A DNA stretch of 17,970 bases from an uncultured Oscillibacter sp. (GCA_951800675.1 CATOKC010000067.1:1-17970); one strand, 5' to 3'; positions 1 through 8,195 are shown, numbered from the stretch's first letter. Program-made: numbers and translations. Notes: generated by a model not told the origin, from the sequence alone.

Positions 1-522
1 GGTCTGAACCGCTCGGAGCCATTCCCGGTCCAAGGTCTCCTCCACCCCGCCCTCCGTCCGGACGGCCTTTACCGTGTCCTTTACCTTCACGGCAGGAGCG
101 GCGGCGGAACAGCGGGCGGCGGCGGAAACCACCCGGTCAACGAGCTCCGGCGTCACCAGGGGACGGGCGCCGTCCTGCACCGCCAGCAGCTCCATCTCCG
201 GCGATGCCTCCAGCGCCGCCAGCAACACAGAATGAACCCGGTTCTCCCCGCCCCGGATCACCTTTTTGCATTTCGTAAGTCCGTAAGTGCGGCAAAGCTG
301 GGAAATCTCCAGGATATCCTCCTCCCTGGCGGCGACGACGATTTCGTCCACACTCCCGGACACTTGAAGCGCCGCCAGGGTCCGCGCCAGCACCGGTACG
401 CCCTCCAAAGGCTGGAGCAGCTTGTTTACGCCGCCCATTCGGGTGGAGCTGCCCGCCGCCGCTACCAGAGCGGCGCAACGGGGTTTTCGGGCCTCCCGCG
501 CTTTTTTGAAAAACGGCAGCAT
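1..522 (-). CDS. ispD: IspD, 2-C-methyl-D-erythritol 4-phosphate cytidylyltransferase (3' end beyond window)
   Basis: Transfers CMP from CTP to MEP in the cytosolic non-mevalonate isoprenoid pathway. The N-terminal nucleotide-binding signature is clear: AALVAAAGSSTRMGG followed by NK and a VPVLARTL segment. Further on come EIVVAAREED, the VQDGARPLVT block with its DGARP motif, and finally LRAVQT, which in the family precedes PQ; the window edge cuts the gene exactly there, leaving about 174 codons of a usual 225-235. The ATG at 520-522 is preferred because GGAGAGG lies 9 nt upstream. The ATG at 529-531, three codons earlier, directly abuts that site. It lies 29 nt downstream of carD, and carD-ispD adjacency is a known arrangement in several Gram-positive groups, so the two are probably co-transcribed. 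Identity is secure; only the C-terminus is unseen. Confidence 0.93.
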   Translation of the reverse strand, partial: MLPFFKKAREARKPRCAALVAAAGSSTRMGGVNKLLQPLEGVPVLARTLAALQVSGSVDEIVVAAREEDILEISQLCRTYGLTKCKKVIRGGENRVHSVLLAALEASPEMELLAVQDGARPLVTPELVDRVVSAAARCSAAAPAVKVKDTVKAVRTEGGVEETLDREWLRAVQT

Positions 523-551
523 CGCCACCATCCTCTCCGCCCCGACGGGCC

Positions 552-1049
552 TTAGTGCGCAACCGGCGTTTTCTGCATGACCGCATGATCCAACCGCGCC
601 TCCGCATCCTGGTAGGCGCAACCCTCCACCAGCGCGATTTCCGAAAGGATGATCTGCTTCGCGCTGTGGAGCATTTTTCGTTCCCCTGTAGAGAGCCCCC
701 GGCGGGAGTCCCGCCGCATCAGGCCCTTCACCACTCGTGCCACCTCATTGAGGTTTCCGCTTTTGAGCCGGATGAGATTTTCTTGATAACGTTTGTTCCA
801 ATTGGCGCTGGACTCCACCTCCAAAGCGGGAATACCGGCGAAAAACGCCTCCGCCTCCGCCTCCGAGATGATAGACCGGATGCCGATGGCCTGGCAGTTG
901 GCAGTGGGAATCTTCAAAATCAAGCCCCCTACGGGCATTTTGAAAACGTAGTATTCCTTTACCTTGCCCGCCACCTTTTCCTGAACAACGTCATCGATGA
1001 CACCTGCCCCGTGCATGGGATGCACGATCAGGTCCCCGATTTGAAACAT
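552..1049 (-). CDS. carD: CarD/CdnL-family RNA polymerase-binding transcription regulator
   Basis: 165 aa. The N-terminus MFQIGDLIVHPMHGAGVI is the CarD/TRCF RNA-polymerase-interacting domain: a Tudor-like fold that binds the RNAP beta subunit. The segment EYYVFKMPVGGLILKIPT matches the family's YYV-(L/I)-x(2-3)-P region. The C-terminal half (about 85-165) is helical and basic, with RRGLSTGERKMLHSAK, as in the DNA-contacting helical domain of CdnL proteins. The family stabilises open promoter complexes, often at rRNA and housekeeping promoters. The reading frame is open 28 codons further upstream, but the start at 1049 has an AAGGGG site 5 nt away, begins exactly at the conserved domain, and gives the family's usual length. 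It lies between a CoA-transferase gene upstream and ispD downstream. Confidence 0.9.
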   Translation of the reverse strand: MFQIGDLIVHPMHGAGVIDDVVQEKVAGKVKEYYVFKMPVGGLILKIPTANCQAIGIRSIISEAEAEAFFAGIPALEVESSANWNKRYQENLIRLKSGNLNEVARVVKGLMRRDSRRGLSTGERKMLHSAKQIILSEIALVEGCAYQDAEARLDHAVMQKTPVAH

Positions 1050-1157
1050 GGACACCCCTTTCTCTGCCGCGGCCTCTGCCGCTGTGTTGTCTGCCTCTTG
1101 ATACGCCTGATTCCATGCTGGTTCGAATTCCATGCCGATTTTCCGATTCCGTGCGAA

Positions 1158-1187
1158 AGACTACCCTGGGTAGGGACTGCTGTCCAA
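1158..1187 (-). promoter_or_regulatory. weak candidate promoter upstream of carD, with an embedded palindrome
   Basis: Reading leftward, TTGGAC (1182-1187) and TAGTCT (1158-1163) are 18 nt apart, and the spacer contains the odd palindrome CTACCCtGGGTAG (1161-1173). The -10 matches the consensus at only three of six positions. It is listed because the 190-nt gap between the CoA-transferase and carD is the only place carD could have its own promoter; read-through from upstream is equally possible. Confidence 0.25.
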
Positions 1188-1239
1188 CAAAAGCGAAGGC
1201 AAACACCACACAGCAGAGGCCCCGCAGAGAGCGGGCGGC

Positions 1240-2586
1240 TCAGCGCTTGTTGGAACGCCGCCAGATGTGCATTTTCTCCGCCTCGGCGATGAGCTCCTCC
1301 CGGAACTGGGGATGGGCCAAACCAATCAGGCCCTCCGCCCGTTCCCAGGTGGACTTGCCCTTGACGTTGAACTTGCCGTACTCCGTCACAATCCAGTGGA
1401 GGTTTGTGCGGGTGGCGGTAACCACAGAGCCCTCTACCAAGGTGGACCGGATGCGGGATTTCAACTGGCCAGACTTCTTATCCATAAAGGACGAGGAGCA
1501 GCAGATGAAGCTCTTGCCGCCCTTGGCCAGATACGCGCCCATAACAAAGTCCTGCTGCCCGCCAGCGCCGGAGATGTGGTTGATGCCGGAGGACTCAGAG
1601 GACACCTGTCCGTAGAGGTCAATGTCTACCGCGCCGTTGATGGAGGTAAATTTGTCGATCTGGGAAACCCGGGCAATGTCGTTGACATAGCTCACCGGGG
1701 CCGCCATACACTCGGGATTGTTGTTGAGGAAATCATAGAGCTTCTGGGTTCCGGCGGCGAAGGCATAGGTCTGCCGGCCCCGGTCAAAGGGCTTGCGGGC
1801 GCCGGTAATGCGGCCCGCCATGGACATGTCTACAAAGGCGTCCACGTACATTTCCGTATGGACACCCAAGTCCTTCAGATCGGACTCGGCGATCATCTTG
1901 CCGATGGCACTGGGCATGGAGCCGATGCCCAGCTGGAGGCACGCGCCGTCCTCAATTTCCGGCACCACGAGATTGGCCACCGCCAAATCCACCTCGGAGG
2001 CCTCGGAGGCCCCGCCCAGGATTTCCATGGGGGGATTCTCCCCCTCCACAACCATGGCCACGTCGCTGATATGTACGCAGTTTTCAAAGCCCCCCAGGCA
2101 GACGGGCATATTTTTGTTAACCTCGACAATGACGGTTTTGGCGCAGTCGCACACCGCTTTCAGGTGGGACCCTCCGGGGCCGAAGTTGAACCAGCCGTGC
2201 TCGTCCATGGGAGCCACCTGAAACATCGCCACATCCAGGGTCTTGATGCAGTCCCGGTAATAGCCCGGGAGCTCGGAATAACGCAGGGGGATATAATAGG
2301 CAAAGCCCTCCTTGATGGCCTTCCGTTCAATGCCGCTCATGTGCCAGGAGTTCCAAGCGAAATGCTCCGCAGCGTCCGGCACATCGAAAATGGCGGGACG
2401 GCGGGTCAGGATGCCGCCTCGGATATTTACATCCTTCAATTCCCCCATCCGGGCGGCCAGGGCCTTGTCCAGGGCGTTGGGAGAGCAGACCGTCCAGCCA
2501 TAATCCAGCCAGTCGCCGGACTTCACGACCTTGACGGCCTCACCGGCGCTGGTCAGCTTCTGACGGTATTCCTCCTGATAGCTCAT
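1240..2586 (-). CDS. CoA-transferase of the acetyl-CoA hydrolase/transferase family (butyryl-CoA:acetate or 4-hydroxybutyrate type)
   Basis: 448 aa, the usual length for AbfT/Cat2/But enzymes, which move CoA from an acyl-CoA to acetate or another short-chain acid in the cytosol. The block [15 protein letters not shown] around residues 240-254 holds the glutamate (E245) that aligns with the catalytic Glu of 4-hydroxybutyrate CoA-transferase. GQVSSESSG (326-334) followed by [10 protein letters not shown] (338-347) is the C-terminal family signature. GPGGSH and [11 protein letters not shown] are further conserved loops. The start at 2586 is chosen because GGAGG lies 8 nt upstream; an ATG 15 nt earlier overlaps that site. 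It has its own promoter and leader hairpin. In gut Clostridia such genes often perform the last step of butyrate formation, but substrate cannot be decided from sequence alone, and no other butyrate genes are in view. Confidence 0.85.
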   Translation of the reverse strand: MSYQEEYRQKLTSAGEAVKVVKSGDWLDYGWTVCSPNALDKALAARMGELKDVNIRGGILTRRPAIFDVPDAAEHFAWNSWHMSGIERKAIKEGFAYYIPLRYSELPGYYRDCIKTLDVAMFQVAPMDEHGWFNFGPGGSHLKAVCDCAKTVIVEVNKNMPVCLGGFENCVHISDVAMVVEGENPPMEILGGASEASEVDLAVANLVVPEIEDGACLQLGIGSMPSAIGKMIAESDLKDLGVHTEMYVDAFVDMSMAGRITGARKPFDRGRQTYAFAAGTQKLYDFLNNNPECMAAPVSYVNDIARVSQIDKFTSINGAVDIDLYGQVSSESSGINHISGAGGQQDFVMGAYLAKGGKSFICCSSSFMDKKSGQLKSRIRSTLVEGSVVTATRTNLHWIVTEYGKFNVKGKSTWERAEGLIGLAHPQFREELIAEAEKMHIWRRSNKR

Positions 2587-2620
2587 AGTCAATTCCTCCA
2601 TATGTTTTCATTTTCCGTCT

Positions 2621-2637
2621 CTTCGCAAACTGCGAAG
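2621..2637 (-). promoter_or_regulatory. leader stem-loop in the CoA-transferase mRNA
   Basis: A perfect 7-bp inverted repeat, CTTCGCA and TGCGAAG separated by 3 nt, lies between the promoter and the GGAGG site, about 34 nt before the start codon. It has no U-run, so it is not an intrinsic terminator. It could be an mRNA-stabilising hairpin or a regulator-binding site. Confidence 0.5.
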
Positions 2638-2671
2638 GGTAAATTTCTGCGGTAAGACATTCCTAGTTTAT

Positions 2672-2700
2672 AGTATAACATCTCTGGGAAAATATTGCAA
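2672..2700 (-). promoter_or_regulatory. sigma-A promoter for the CoA-transferase
   Basis: Reading leftward, TTGCAA (2695-2700) and TATACT (2672-2677) are separated by exactly 17 nt in an AT-rich pocket of an otherwise GC-rich region. The -10 matches 5 of 6 consensus bases and the -35 matches 4 of 6. It implies a leader of about 80 nt. Its -35 lies downstream of the ispH-S1 terminator, so the CoA-transferase is a separate transcription unit. Confidence 0.75.
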
Positions 2701-2733
2701 CGTCAAAACGTGAAAAAAATAACATGTTTTTTC

Positions 2734-2766
2734 AAAAAAAGCGGCAGGCACAAGGGCCTGCCGCTT
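2734..2766 (-). terminator. intrinsic terminator of the XRE-xse-isp-cmk-ispH/S1 operon
   Basis: A perfect stem GCGGCAGGC/GCCTGCCGC (2741-2749 with 2756-2764), extended by two A-T pairs, with a 6-nt loop. On the minus strand it is followed by an uninterrupted U-run. It lies 23 nt past the ispH-S1 stop codon. Confidence 0.93.
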
Positions 2767-2789
2767 GCTTTTGCAGGGTTTGCGGAGAC

Positions 2790-4748
2790 TTACTCCTCCA
2801 CCTCGTCCACCATAGGCTCCTCCACGGAGGGAGCCAGCAGGGCACGAATGGACAGGGAAATCTTCTTCCGCTCCTCGTCCACGGCGGTGATCTTGGCGTC
2901 CACCATCTGGCCCTCGGACAGCACGTCCTCCGGCTTCTCGATGCGGCGGTCGGCAATCTGGGAAATGTGAATCAGGCCGTCCACGCCGGGAACCACCTCG
3001 GCAAAGGCGCCGAAGCTCATCAGCTTGACCACCCGGACGGAGGCCACGTCGCCCACGGCGTACTTGTCCATGAACACCTGCCAGGGGTCCACGTTGTGAT
3101 CCTTCACGCCCAGGGAAATCTTCCGCTTCTCGGGATCGAAGGAGATCACATAAACCTCCATGGTGTCGCCCACCTTGCACACCTCGGAGGGCGTCTTGAT
3201 GCGGCTCCAGCTCAGCTCCGAGATATGTACCATGCCGTCCACGCCGCCGATGTCGACGAACACGCCATAGCTGGTCATGGATTTTACGGTTCCGGTGTAG
3301 CGCTTGCCCACCTCGATGTTGGCCCAAATCTCTTCCTGGGCGGCCCGGCGGGCCTCATCGGAGACGGAACGGATGGAGCCCACCACCCGGCGGCGGGCCC
3401 GGTTCACCTCGGTGACCCGGAGCTGGACCTTCTGTCCCTTCATGGCGGAGAGATCGGCGCCCCGGGGCTGGCCGCTCTGGGAGGCGGGAACGAACACCCG
3501 CACGCCCTTGACGGACACCACAATGCCGCCCTTGTTCTCCTCGGTGACAGTGCCTTCCATCACGGTCTTTTCTTCCACCGCCTGCTCAATGTTCTCCCAG
3601 ACCTTCACGGCGTCCAGCCGCTTCTTAGAAAGCTCGGCATAACCTTCCACGTCGTTGACGCGGACAATGTAGGTTTCGATCTCGTCGCCTACCTTCACCA
3701 CATCCTCCGGCTTGGCGCTGGGGTCGTCCGTCAGCTCGCTGAACTTGATATAGGCCGCCTGCTTTGCGCCTACGTCCACCTGCACCTCCGTCGGGGTAAT
3801 GGCGGTGACAATGCCGGTTACCTTCTCTCCTGTATTTAAAGTTTTAAAGGACTGGTTCAGCAGTTCCTCAAAGGACTCCTCGTTGTTCTCCACCGCTTTG
3901 ATTTCTTCACTCATGGCTGCATATACCTCCTTAATAATGCCCGCTGGCGTGGAAGCACCGGCCGTAAGGCCCGCAACAGAACAACCACTGAAAAAATCCG
4001 GCGGGAGCTCGTCCGCGTTTTCGATCTGGAGCACGCGGGAGCAGCTCTCCTTACAAATTTCCGTCAAATGTTTGGTGTTGGCGCTTTTACGGTCTCCTAC
4101 CACGACCATGACGTCCGCTTTCGCGGCGAGAATGGCCGCTTCAGACTGACGCTTATGCGTAGCGGTACATATTGTATCAAATTTTTTTGCGTTTGTACAC
4201 TCTTTTTTTACGATTTTCCAAGAAGTTTCAAAAAGTTCACGAATGCATGTGGTTTGCGCAACAACTGTCACCGGCGTCCGCCGGGCTTCCGGGACCTTTT
4301 CCAGCCATGCTTCCACAGCCTCCGGACCATTGAAAATCAGCGAATGCTTACACCAGCTGGCGATCCCCGCCACCTCCGGATGGTCCGCGTCACCAATGAT
4401 GATTGGAACCCGTCCCTCTGTCTCGGCTTGGGCCACCAGGGTTTGGATGCGGCAGACATTGGGACAGGTGGCGTCCACACAGCGGACGCCACCTGCCTCT
4501 AAGCAGTCTAAAACCTGCTTTAGCTCCCCGTGAGAACGAATGACTACCACATCTCCAGACTGTAAAGCTTCTATACTTTCTACTTGCTGAATTCCAGCGG
4601 TTTTCAACTCTTTTATGACGTGCGCATTGTGAATAAGGTCTCCCAGCATCCAGCAACGGCCGGTCTGTGCCGCAGTCTTTTGGGCCAGCTCCACCGCCCG
4701 GCGGACTCCATAGCAAAATCCGGCGCTCTCCGCCAGTATCACTCGCAC
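2790..4748 (-). CDS. ispH: Bifunctional IspH (HMBPP reductase) fused to ribosomal protein S1-type four-domain RNA-binding protein
   Basis: 652 aa in two parts. Residues 1-278 are IspH, the 4Fe-4S enzyme that makes IPP and DMAPP in the last MEP step. The three cluster cysteines are C12 (GFCYGV), C95 (ATCPN) and C194 (DTICTATHKRQ). Substrate-site residues are also present: H40, H73, H123, E125, and the SAN and ASTPAG loops. After an acidic linker (279-300) come four S1 RNA-binding domains at about 306-377, 394-463, 479-549 and 564-635. The third and fourth are the most canonical (SYGVFVDI..GMVHISEL and SFGAFAEV..GLIHISQI). This fusion is well known in Clostridia, where it appears to supply the S1-like protein; it is not an assembly error, since the frame is continuous. 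The start is GTG at 4748, with GGAGGG 8 nt upstream, overlapping the plsC end by 10 nt. It is the last gene of the long operon. Confidence 0.95.
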   Translation of the reverse strand: MRVILAESAGFCYGVRRAVELAQKTAAQTGRCWMLGDLIHNAHVIKELKTAGIQQVESIEALQSGDVVVIRSHGELKQVLDCLEAGGVRCVDATCPNVCRIQTLVAQAETEGRVPIIIGDADHPEVAGIASWCKHSLIFNGPEAVEAWLEKVPEARRTPVTVVAQTTCIRELFETSWKIVKKECTNAKKFDTICTATHKRQSEAAILAAKADVMVVVGDRKSANTKHLTEICKESCSRVLQIENADELPPDFFSGCSVAGLTAGASTPAGIIKEVYAAMSEEIKAVENNEESFEELLNQSFKTLNTGEKVTGIVTAITPTEVQVDVGAKQAAYIKFSELTDDPSAKPEDVVKVGDEIETYIVRVNDVEGYAELSKKRLDAVKVWENIEQAVEEKTVMEGTVTEENKGGIVVSVKGVRVFVPASQSGQPRGADLSAMKGQKVQLRVTEVNRARRRVVGSIRSVSDEARRAAQEEIWANIEVGKRYTGTVKSMTSYGVFVDIGGVDGMVHISELSWSRIKTPSEVCKVGDTMEVYVISFDPEKRKISLGVKDHNVDPWQVFMDKYAVGDVASVRVVKLMSFGAFAEVVPGVDGLIHISQIADRRIEKPEDVLSEGQMVDAKITAVDEERKKISLSIRALLAPSVEEPMVDEVEE

Positions 4749-5380
4749 AGCGGCTTCCCTCCTACGGCCTGGCCGCCCAAGGCGTAGGCCGCTTCCAACA
4801 GATCGTCGGCAATCTTCTGCATTTCCTCCGAGGTGCCACGGCGGCCGGTATAGTGGGGTTCGTAGGGATCGCCAAATATAATACGGGTTTTATGGAACAG
4901 CTTTTTCTCCCCATCCACAAAGACCGGCACCAGCGTGGCTCCGGTGCGGACGCCGATCATAGCAGCTCCCGCTTTTGCCTGGGGCGGCAGGCCGTCTATG
5001 TAGCCTATACCGTTGCGGATGGTCGTTCCCTCGGGAAAAATCAGCAAATTGTCGCCCTCTTTCAAGACCTGGATGGCGGTGCGGACGGTGCTGATGTCGT
5101 TGTTTCCCCGGCTGACGGGAAAGGCCCCTACCTTTTTTAAAAGCCAGCCCAGGAGGGGATTTTGAAAAAGCTCCTCCTTGGCCATGATGTGCAGCCGATA
5201 ATTGATGGGCAGCCGGAGAGCAACCAAAATGGGGTCCCAGTTGCTGGAGTGATTGGGGCAGAGCAGCACGCCGCTTCTGGGCAGCTTCTCCATACCCTCC
5301 ACTGAGGTGGGGTGAAGAATCCAGGAAATGAAGCCCACAATATAATAAATAAAGACAAACAAGCGGTTGAAGGGTTTCAT
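4739..5380 (-). CDS. plsC: PlsC-family 1-acyl-sn-glycerol-3-phosphate acyltransferase
   Basis: 213 aa. Acylates lysophosphatidic acid to phosphatidic acid at the membrane in phospholipid synthesis. The HX4D catalytic motif is NHSSNWD (H44, D49). The glycerol-phosphate-binding block is FPEGT (115-119), preceded by GAFPVSRG (85-92). A single hydrophobic N-terminal segment (about 7-22) fits membrane association. The start codon overlaps the cmk stop in an ATGA junction, and the 3' end overlaps ispH by 10 nt, so translation is coupled on both sides. The order cmk-plsC-ispH/S1 is a familiar clostridial cluster. The acyl donor (acyl-ACP or acyl-CoA) cannot be told. Confidence 0.92.
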   Translation of the reverse strand: MKPFNRLFVFIYYIVGFISWILHPTSVEGMEKLPRSGVLLCPNHSSNWDPILVALRLPINYRLHIMAKEELFQNPLLGWLLKKVGAFPVSRGNNDISTVRTAIQVLKEGDNLLIFPEGTTIRNGIGYIDGLPPQAKAGAAMIGVRTGATLVPVFVDGEKKLFHKTRIIFGDPYEPHYTGRRGTSEEMQKIADDLLEAAYALGGQAVGGKPLCE

Positions 5381-6054
5381 AAGCCCGTCCTTTCCCGAAT
5401 CATTCCCAGCAGCGCTTTCAAGCTCTGCTGAAAGTCCAGTGCTGAGGTGTCCAGCAGAGCCGCTCCCTCCGCCTGTCGCAGGGGAGCCGCCTCCCGATGG
5501 GTGTCACGGAAATCCCGGTCCTCAATGTCCTGAAGAACCTCCTCAAAGGGCTGGGGGGTTCCCCGCTCCTCCAGTTCCCGGCAGCGGCGCTCCGCCCGAA
5601 CCTGGGCGGAGGCGGTGAGGAAAATCTTAACCTCCGCGTCCGGCAGGACTACGGTGCCGATGTCCCGGCCATCCATGACCACATTGTTTTTTCGGGCTAG
5701 CTCCCGCTGGGTTTCCATCAAATAGGCCCGCACCACCGGCAGAGCAGAAACCGCTGAGGCGTACCGGGAAATCTCCGGCAGGCGAATCTCCTCGCTGACG
5801 TCCCGGTTATTTAGAAGCATCCGCTGCCGCCCGGCCTCATCATACCGCAGCTCCACCTGGAGCGCGGGCAGCATCGCCGCCACGGCGGTCTCATCGCCGG
5901 GGTCCACGCCCCGGTCCCTGGCGGACAACCCCACCGTCCGGTAAATGGCGCCGGTATCCACATACAAAAAGCTTAAAGCGGCGGCGGCGGCTCGGGCCAG
6001 GGTGCTTTTCCCCGCGCCGGAGGGGCCGTCGATGGCCACACGAATGGTGCTCAT
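5377..6054 (-). CDS. cmk: Cytidylate kinase
   Basis: 225 aa, standard length. Phosphorylates CMP and dCMP with ATP, recycling CMP released by lipid and RNA turnover (and by the IspD/IspE/IspF branch of isoprenoid synthesis). The P-loop is GPSGAGKS (10-17). The nucleotide-binding segment VDTGAIYR follows at about 32-39. VMDGRDIGTVVLPDA matches the CMP-binding region, and RDxxD-type sequence (EDRDFRDTHREAAPL) marks the C-terminal lid and nucleoside contacts. It overlaps its neighbours at both ends by ATGA junctions (6051-6054 and 5377-5380), so it is translationally coupled to the flavoprotein gene upstream and plsC downstream. Confidence 0.96.
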   Translation of the reverse strand: MSTIRVAIDGPSGAGKSTLARAAAAALSFLYVDTGAIYRTVGLSARDRGVDPGDETAVAAMLPALQVELRYDEAGRQRMLLNNRDVSEEIRLPEISRYASAVSALPVVRAYLMETQRELARKNNVVMDGRDIGTVVLPDAEVKIFLTASAQVRAERRCRELEERGTPQPFEEVLQDIEDRDFRDTHREAAPLRQAEGAALLDTSALDFQQSLKALLGMIRERTGL

Positions 6055-7298
6055 AGAAAACCCTCCTCTTCTGGTTCTTCCGCAGCGGCAATACCCGCGG
6101 CCCGCCCGGTGGACCAGGCAATTTGAAGATTGAAGCCGCCGGTATAGGCGTCCACATCGATAATCTCCCCGGCGAAATACAGTCCCCGGATCCGCTTCGA
6201 CGCCATAGTAGCGGGATCTATTTCCTTAACATTTACGCCTCCAGAGGTGACAATCGCGTCCGTCACCGGACAGGGCCCGGCGATAATCACAGGAAAGTGC
6301 TTCAAAATTTGCAGCAGCCCCCGGCGCTGTTCCTTCGTAATGCCGTGGACCTTTTGACGGGGATCAATCTCAGAGGCTCGGATAATTTCCGGAATCAGCT
6401 TCTTGGGCAGAAGATCGTTCAGCGCGTTGCGAAAATCCTGATTGCAGTACTTCTCAAAATCCGCCAGCAGCCGCCGGTCCAGAGCCGTCTCATCCAGAGC
6501 GGGCTTTAAGTCAATCTCCAGGTGGTAGGCCCGCTCCCCGAAGCGCCGCATATGGGCGGAGGCCGACAAAATCAGAGGCCCGCTGAGACCGAAGTGGGTG
6601 AACACCAGCTCTCCGAAGTCTGTGTAAATCCTTTTGCTGTTCTCGAACACCGTCAGTCCCACGTTTCGCAGGCTGAGACCCTGGAGGGTCCTCCCCACCC
6701 CAAAGTCCCGCAGTGGCACCAGGGAGCCCCGGAGGGGCGTTACCGTGTGCCCAGCCTCCGCCGCCATGCGGTGGCCCTCGCCGGTGGAGCCGGTGGCGGG
6801 ATAGGACACGCCGCCGGTCGCTAAAATTACCCTGCTCGCCGGATAATGGCCTTGTTCCCCCGCCACGCCGCAGACCGCACCGCCCTTAATTTCCAGGTTC
6901 TCCGCCCGGTCCCGGACCACCCGGACCCGCAGCTTGTTCAGCCGCCGCTCCAGGGCGGCGCTGACGTCGAAGGCCCGGTCGGAAACCGGAAACACCCGGT
7001 TTCCCCGCTCCGTTTTCAAAGGCACGCCAAGGTCCTCAAAAAAGGCCATGGTATCCTGGGCATTGAAGCGGGAGAGAGCGCTGTAAAGGAATTTTCCATT
7101 GCAGGGAATATTCGCCAGCAGCTCCTCCTGCCCCGCGTTGTTTGTCAGGTTGCACCGGCCTTTCCCAGTGATGTTCAATTTTTTTCCCAGCCGCTCATTG
7201 GGCTCCAGGAGCGTCACGGAGGCTCCCCGCTCCGCCGCTGAAATGGCGGCCATCATTCCGGCGGCCCCGCCGCCGATCACCACGATTGCCTTACTCAT
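6051..7298 (-). CDS. HI0933/BaiN-type NAD(P)/FAD-dependent oxidoreductase
   Basis: 415 aa. The N-terminal dinucleotide-binding loop is VVIGGGAAGMMAA (about 6-18). It is followed by the family signature GKKLNITGKGRCNLTNN (around 38-54). Near the C-terminus, YFAGEIIDVDAYTGGFNLQ and an AWSTGRAAG tail form the second FAD-contact region. The family (YhiN/HI0933, which includes BaiN) is a widespread flavoprotein of uncertain role; BaiN has been linked to bile-acid dehydroxylation in a gut Clostridium, but most relatives have no known substrate, so that function should not be assumed. The start at 7298 is chosen because the Rossmann motif begins there and GGAAAG lies 7 nt upstream; the longer open frame lacks family similarity. 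It overlaps the upstream regulator by 8 nt and cmk by 4 nt. Confidence 0.88.
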   Translation of the reverse strand: MSKAIVVIGGGAAGMMAAISAAERGASVTLLEPNERLGKKLNITGKGRCNLTNNAGQEELLANIPCNGKFLYSALSRFNAQDTMAFFEDLGVPLKTERGNRVFPVSDRAFDVSAALERRLNKLRVRVVRDRAENLEIKGGAVCGVAGEQGHYPASRVILATGGVSYPATGSTGEGHRMAAEAGHTVTPLRGSLVPLRDFGVGRTLQGLSLRNVGLTVFENSKRIYTDFGELVFTHFGLSGPLILSASAHMRRFGERAYHLEIDLKPALDETALDRRLLADFEKYCNQDFRNALNDLLPKKLIPEIIRASEIDPRQKVHGITKEQRRGLLQILKHFPVIIAGPCPVTDAIVTSGGVNVKEIDPATMASKRIRGLYFAGEIIDVDAYTGGFNLQIAWSTGRAAGIAAAEEPEEEGFL

Positions 7299-8151
7299 CG
7301 TCCATCTTTCCAAATACGCCGTACTCATTCCAAATGTTCTCCAGCTCCGCGAAGGTGGTGGAGACATCCGCGCCATAGCGGTTAGACAGAGCCACCAGCA
7401 GGGCGTTGATGAGAGACAGCGGCGCCACCATAGAATCTACAAAGGAAATCATCTCGCAGGGGGCCAGCAGCGCCGCCTGGGAGAGCTGATACACCGGGGA
7501 CAGCTCGTTGTCCGTAATGGCGATGATCTCCGCTCCCCGGTCCCGAGCGAACTTCACCGTATTGATGGTGACCTTGGAATACCGGGGGAAGCTAATGGCG
7601 ATCAGCACGTCCCCAGGCCCCATGCGAAGCATCTGCTCGAACATCTCCCCCGCCGCATTGGACTGAATCAAGGTCACATTCTCAGATAGAAGGTGCATAT
7701 AGAAATGGAGATATCCCGCCACAAAGGAGGAGGACCGCACTCCCAGAATATAGACATGGCGGCTGGAGAGAATTTTGTCCACCACCCGGTCGAACTCGCT
7801 CCGGTTGGAATGGCTGAGCATCTGCCGCAGCTTGTCGATGTCCGACTGAATCACCGCCGGAAGCACGTCCTGAAACATATCTCCCGCCGCCTGGATGCGC
7901 TGGGTGGAAGTCAAGCGGCTGCGGATCATATCCTGTAAGGCCCGCTGCATACTGGGATAGCCGTCGTAGCCCAGCTCGGAGGCAAAGCGAACCACCGTGG
8001 ACTCGCTGACTCCCGCCAGAATCCCCAGGCGGCTAGCGGTCATGAAGGCCGCCTTGTCATAGTTCTCCAAAATATAGGAGGCGATGCGCTTTTGTCCCTT
8101 GGAAAAGCCGCCCATGCCCCGCTCCAGGCAATTCAAAATATTCTTTGCCAA
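7291..8151 (-). CDS. MurR/RpiR-family transcriptional regulator (HTH plus SIS domain)
   Basis: 286 aa from a TTG start. Residues about 10-80 are the RpiR helix-turn-helix: GFSKGQKRIASYILENYDKA, then LAGVSESTVVRFASELGYDGYP as the recognition part. Residues about 120-250 form a SIS sugar-phosphate-binding domain, with VYILGVRSSSFVAGYL and DVLIAISFPRYSKVTIN. Such proteins sense phosphosugars and control sugar or amino-sugar genes. No sugar gene is nearby, so the target is unknown; it may act elsewhere. The TTG at 8149-8151 has GGGGGGAG 5-6 nt upstream and gives the family's length. An in-frame ATG 12 codons later would trim the N-terminal helix. It starts 44 nt after ispA in the same operon and overlaps the flavoprotein gene by 8 nt. 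Confidence 0.88.
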   Translation of the reverse strand: MAKNILNCLERGMGGFSKGQKRIASYILENYDKAAFMTASRLGILAGVSESTVVRFASELGYDGYPSMQRALQDMIRSRLTSTQRIQAAGDMFQDVLPAVIQSDIDKLRQMLSHSNRSEFDRVVDKILSSRHVYILGVRSSSFVAGYLHFYMHLLSENVTLIQSNAAGEMFEQMLRMGPGDVLIAISFPRYSKVTINTVKFARDRGAEIIAITDNELSPVYQLSQAALLAPCEMISFVDSMVAPLSLINALLVALSNRYGADVSTTFAELENIWNEYGVFGKMDDE

Positions 8152-8195
8152 CTTCTTCTCCCCCCGGAATGGAATTTTCCAGGAATGACGCTTCC

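Noticed and set aside
137..607. Minus-strand open frame of 156 codons over ispD
   Set aside because: It is an Arg/Gly-rich shadow; the ispD frame next to it carries the cytidylyltransferase motifs.
1050..1133. N-terminal extension of CarD by 28 residues
   Set aside because: The Ala/Glu-rich extension has no family counterpart, and a good ribosome site lies just before 1049.
1161..1173. Palindrome CTACCCtGGGTAG as an operator
   Set aside because: A single short palindrome with no second copy or recognised regulator; kept only as part of a weak promoter call.
1050..1239. Intrinsic terminator after the CoA-transferase
   Set aside because: The only hairpin, CCCGC/GCGGG near 1220-1235, has a 5-bp stem and no U-run, so read-through into carD remains possible.
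1267..2655. Long plus-strand open frame opposite the CoA-transferase
   Set aside because: Its protein is His/Gly/Leu-rich low-complexity antisense, with no ribosome site or family; it follows from the codon bias of the real gene. The same holds for 2724-3839, 8145-9476 and 11550-12062.
6051..7298. Assigning the flavoprotein as the bile-acid enzyme BaiN
   Set aside because: The family is broad and present in bacteria without bile-acid metabolism; no other bai genes are present, and the cmk-plsC context is housekeeping.
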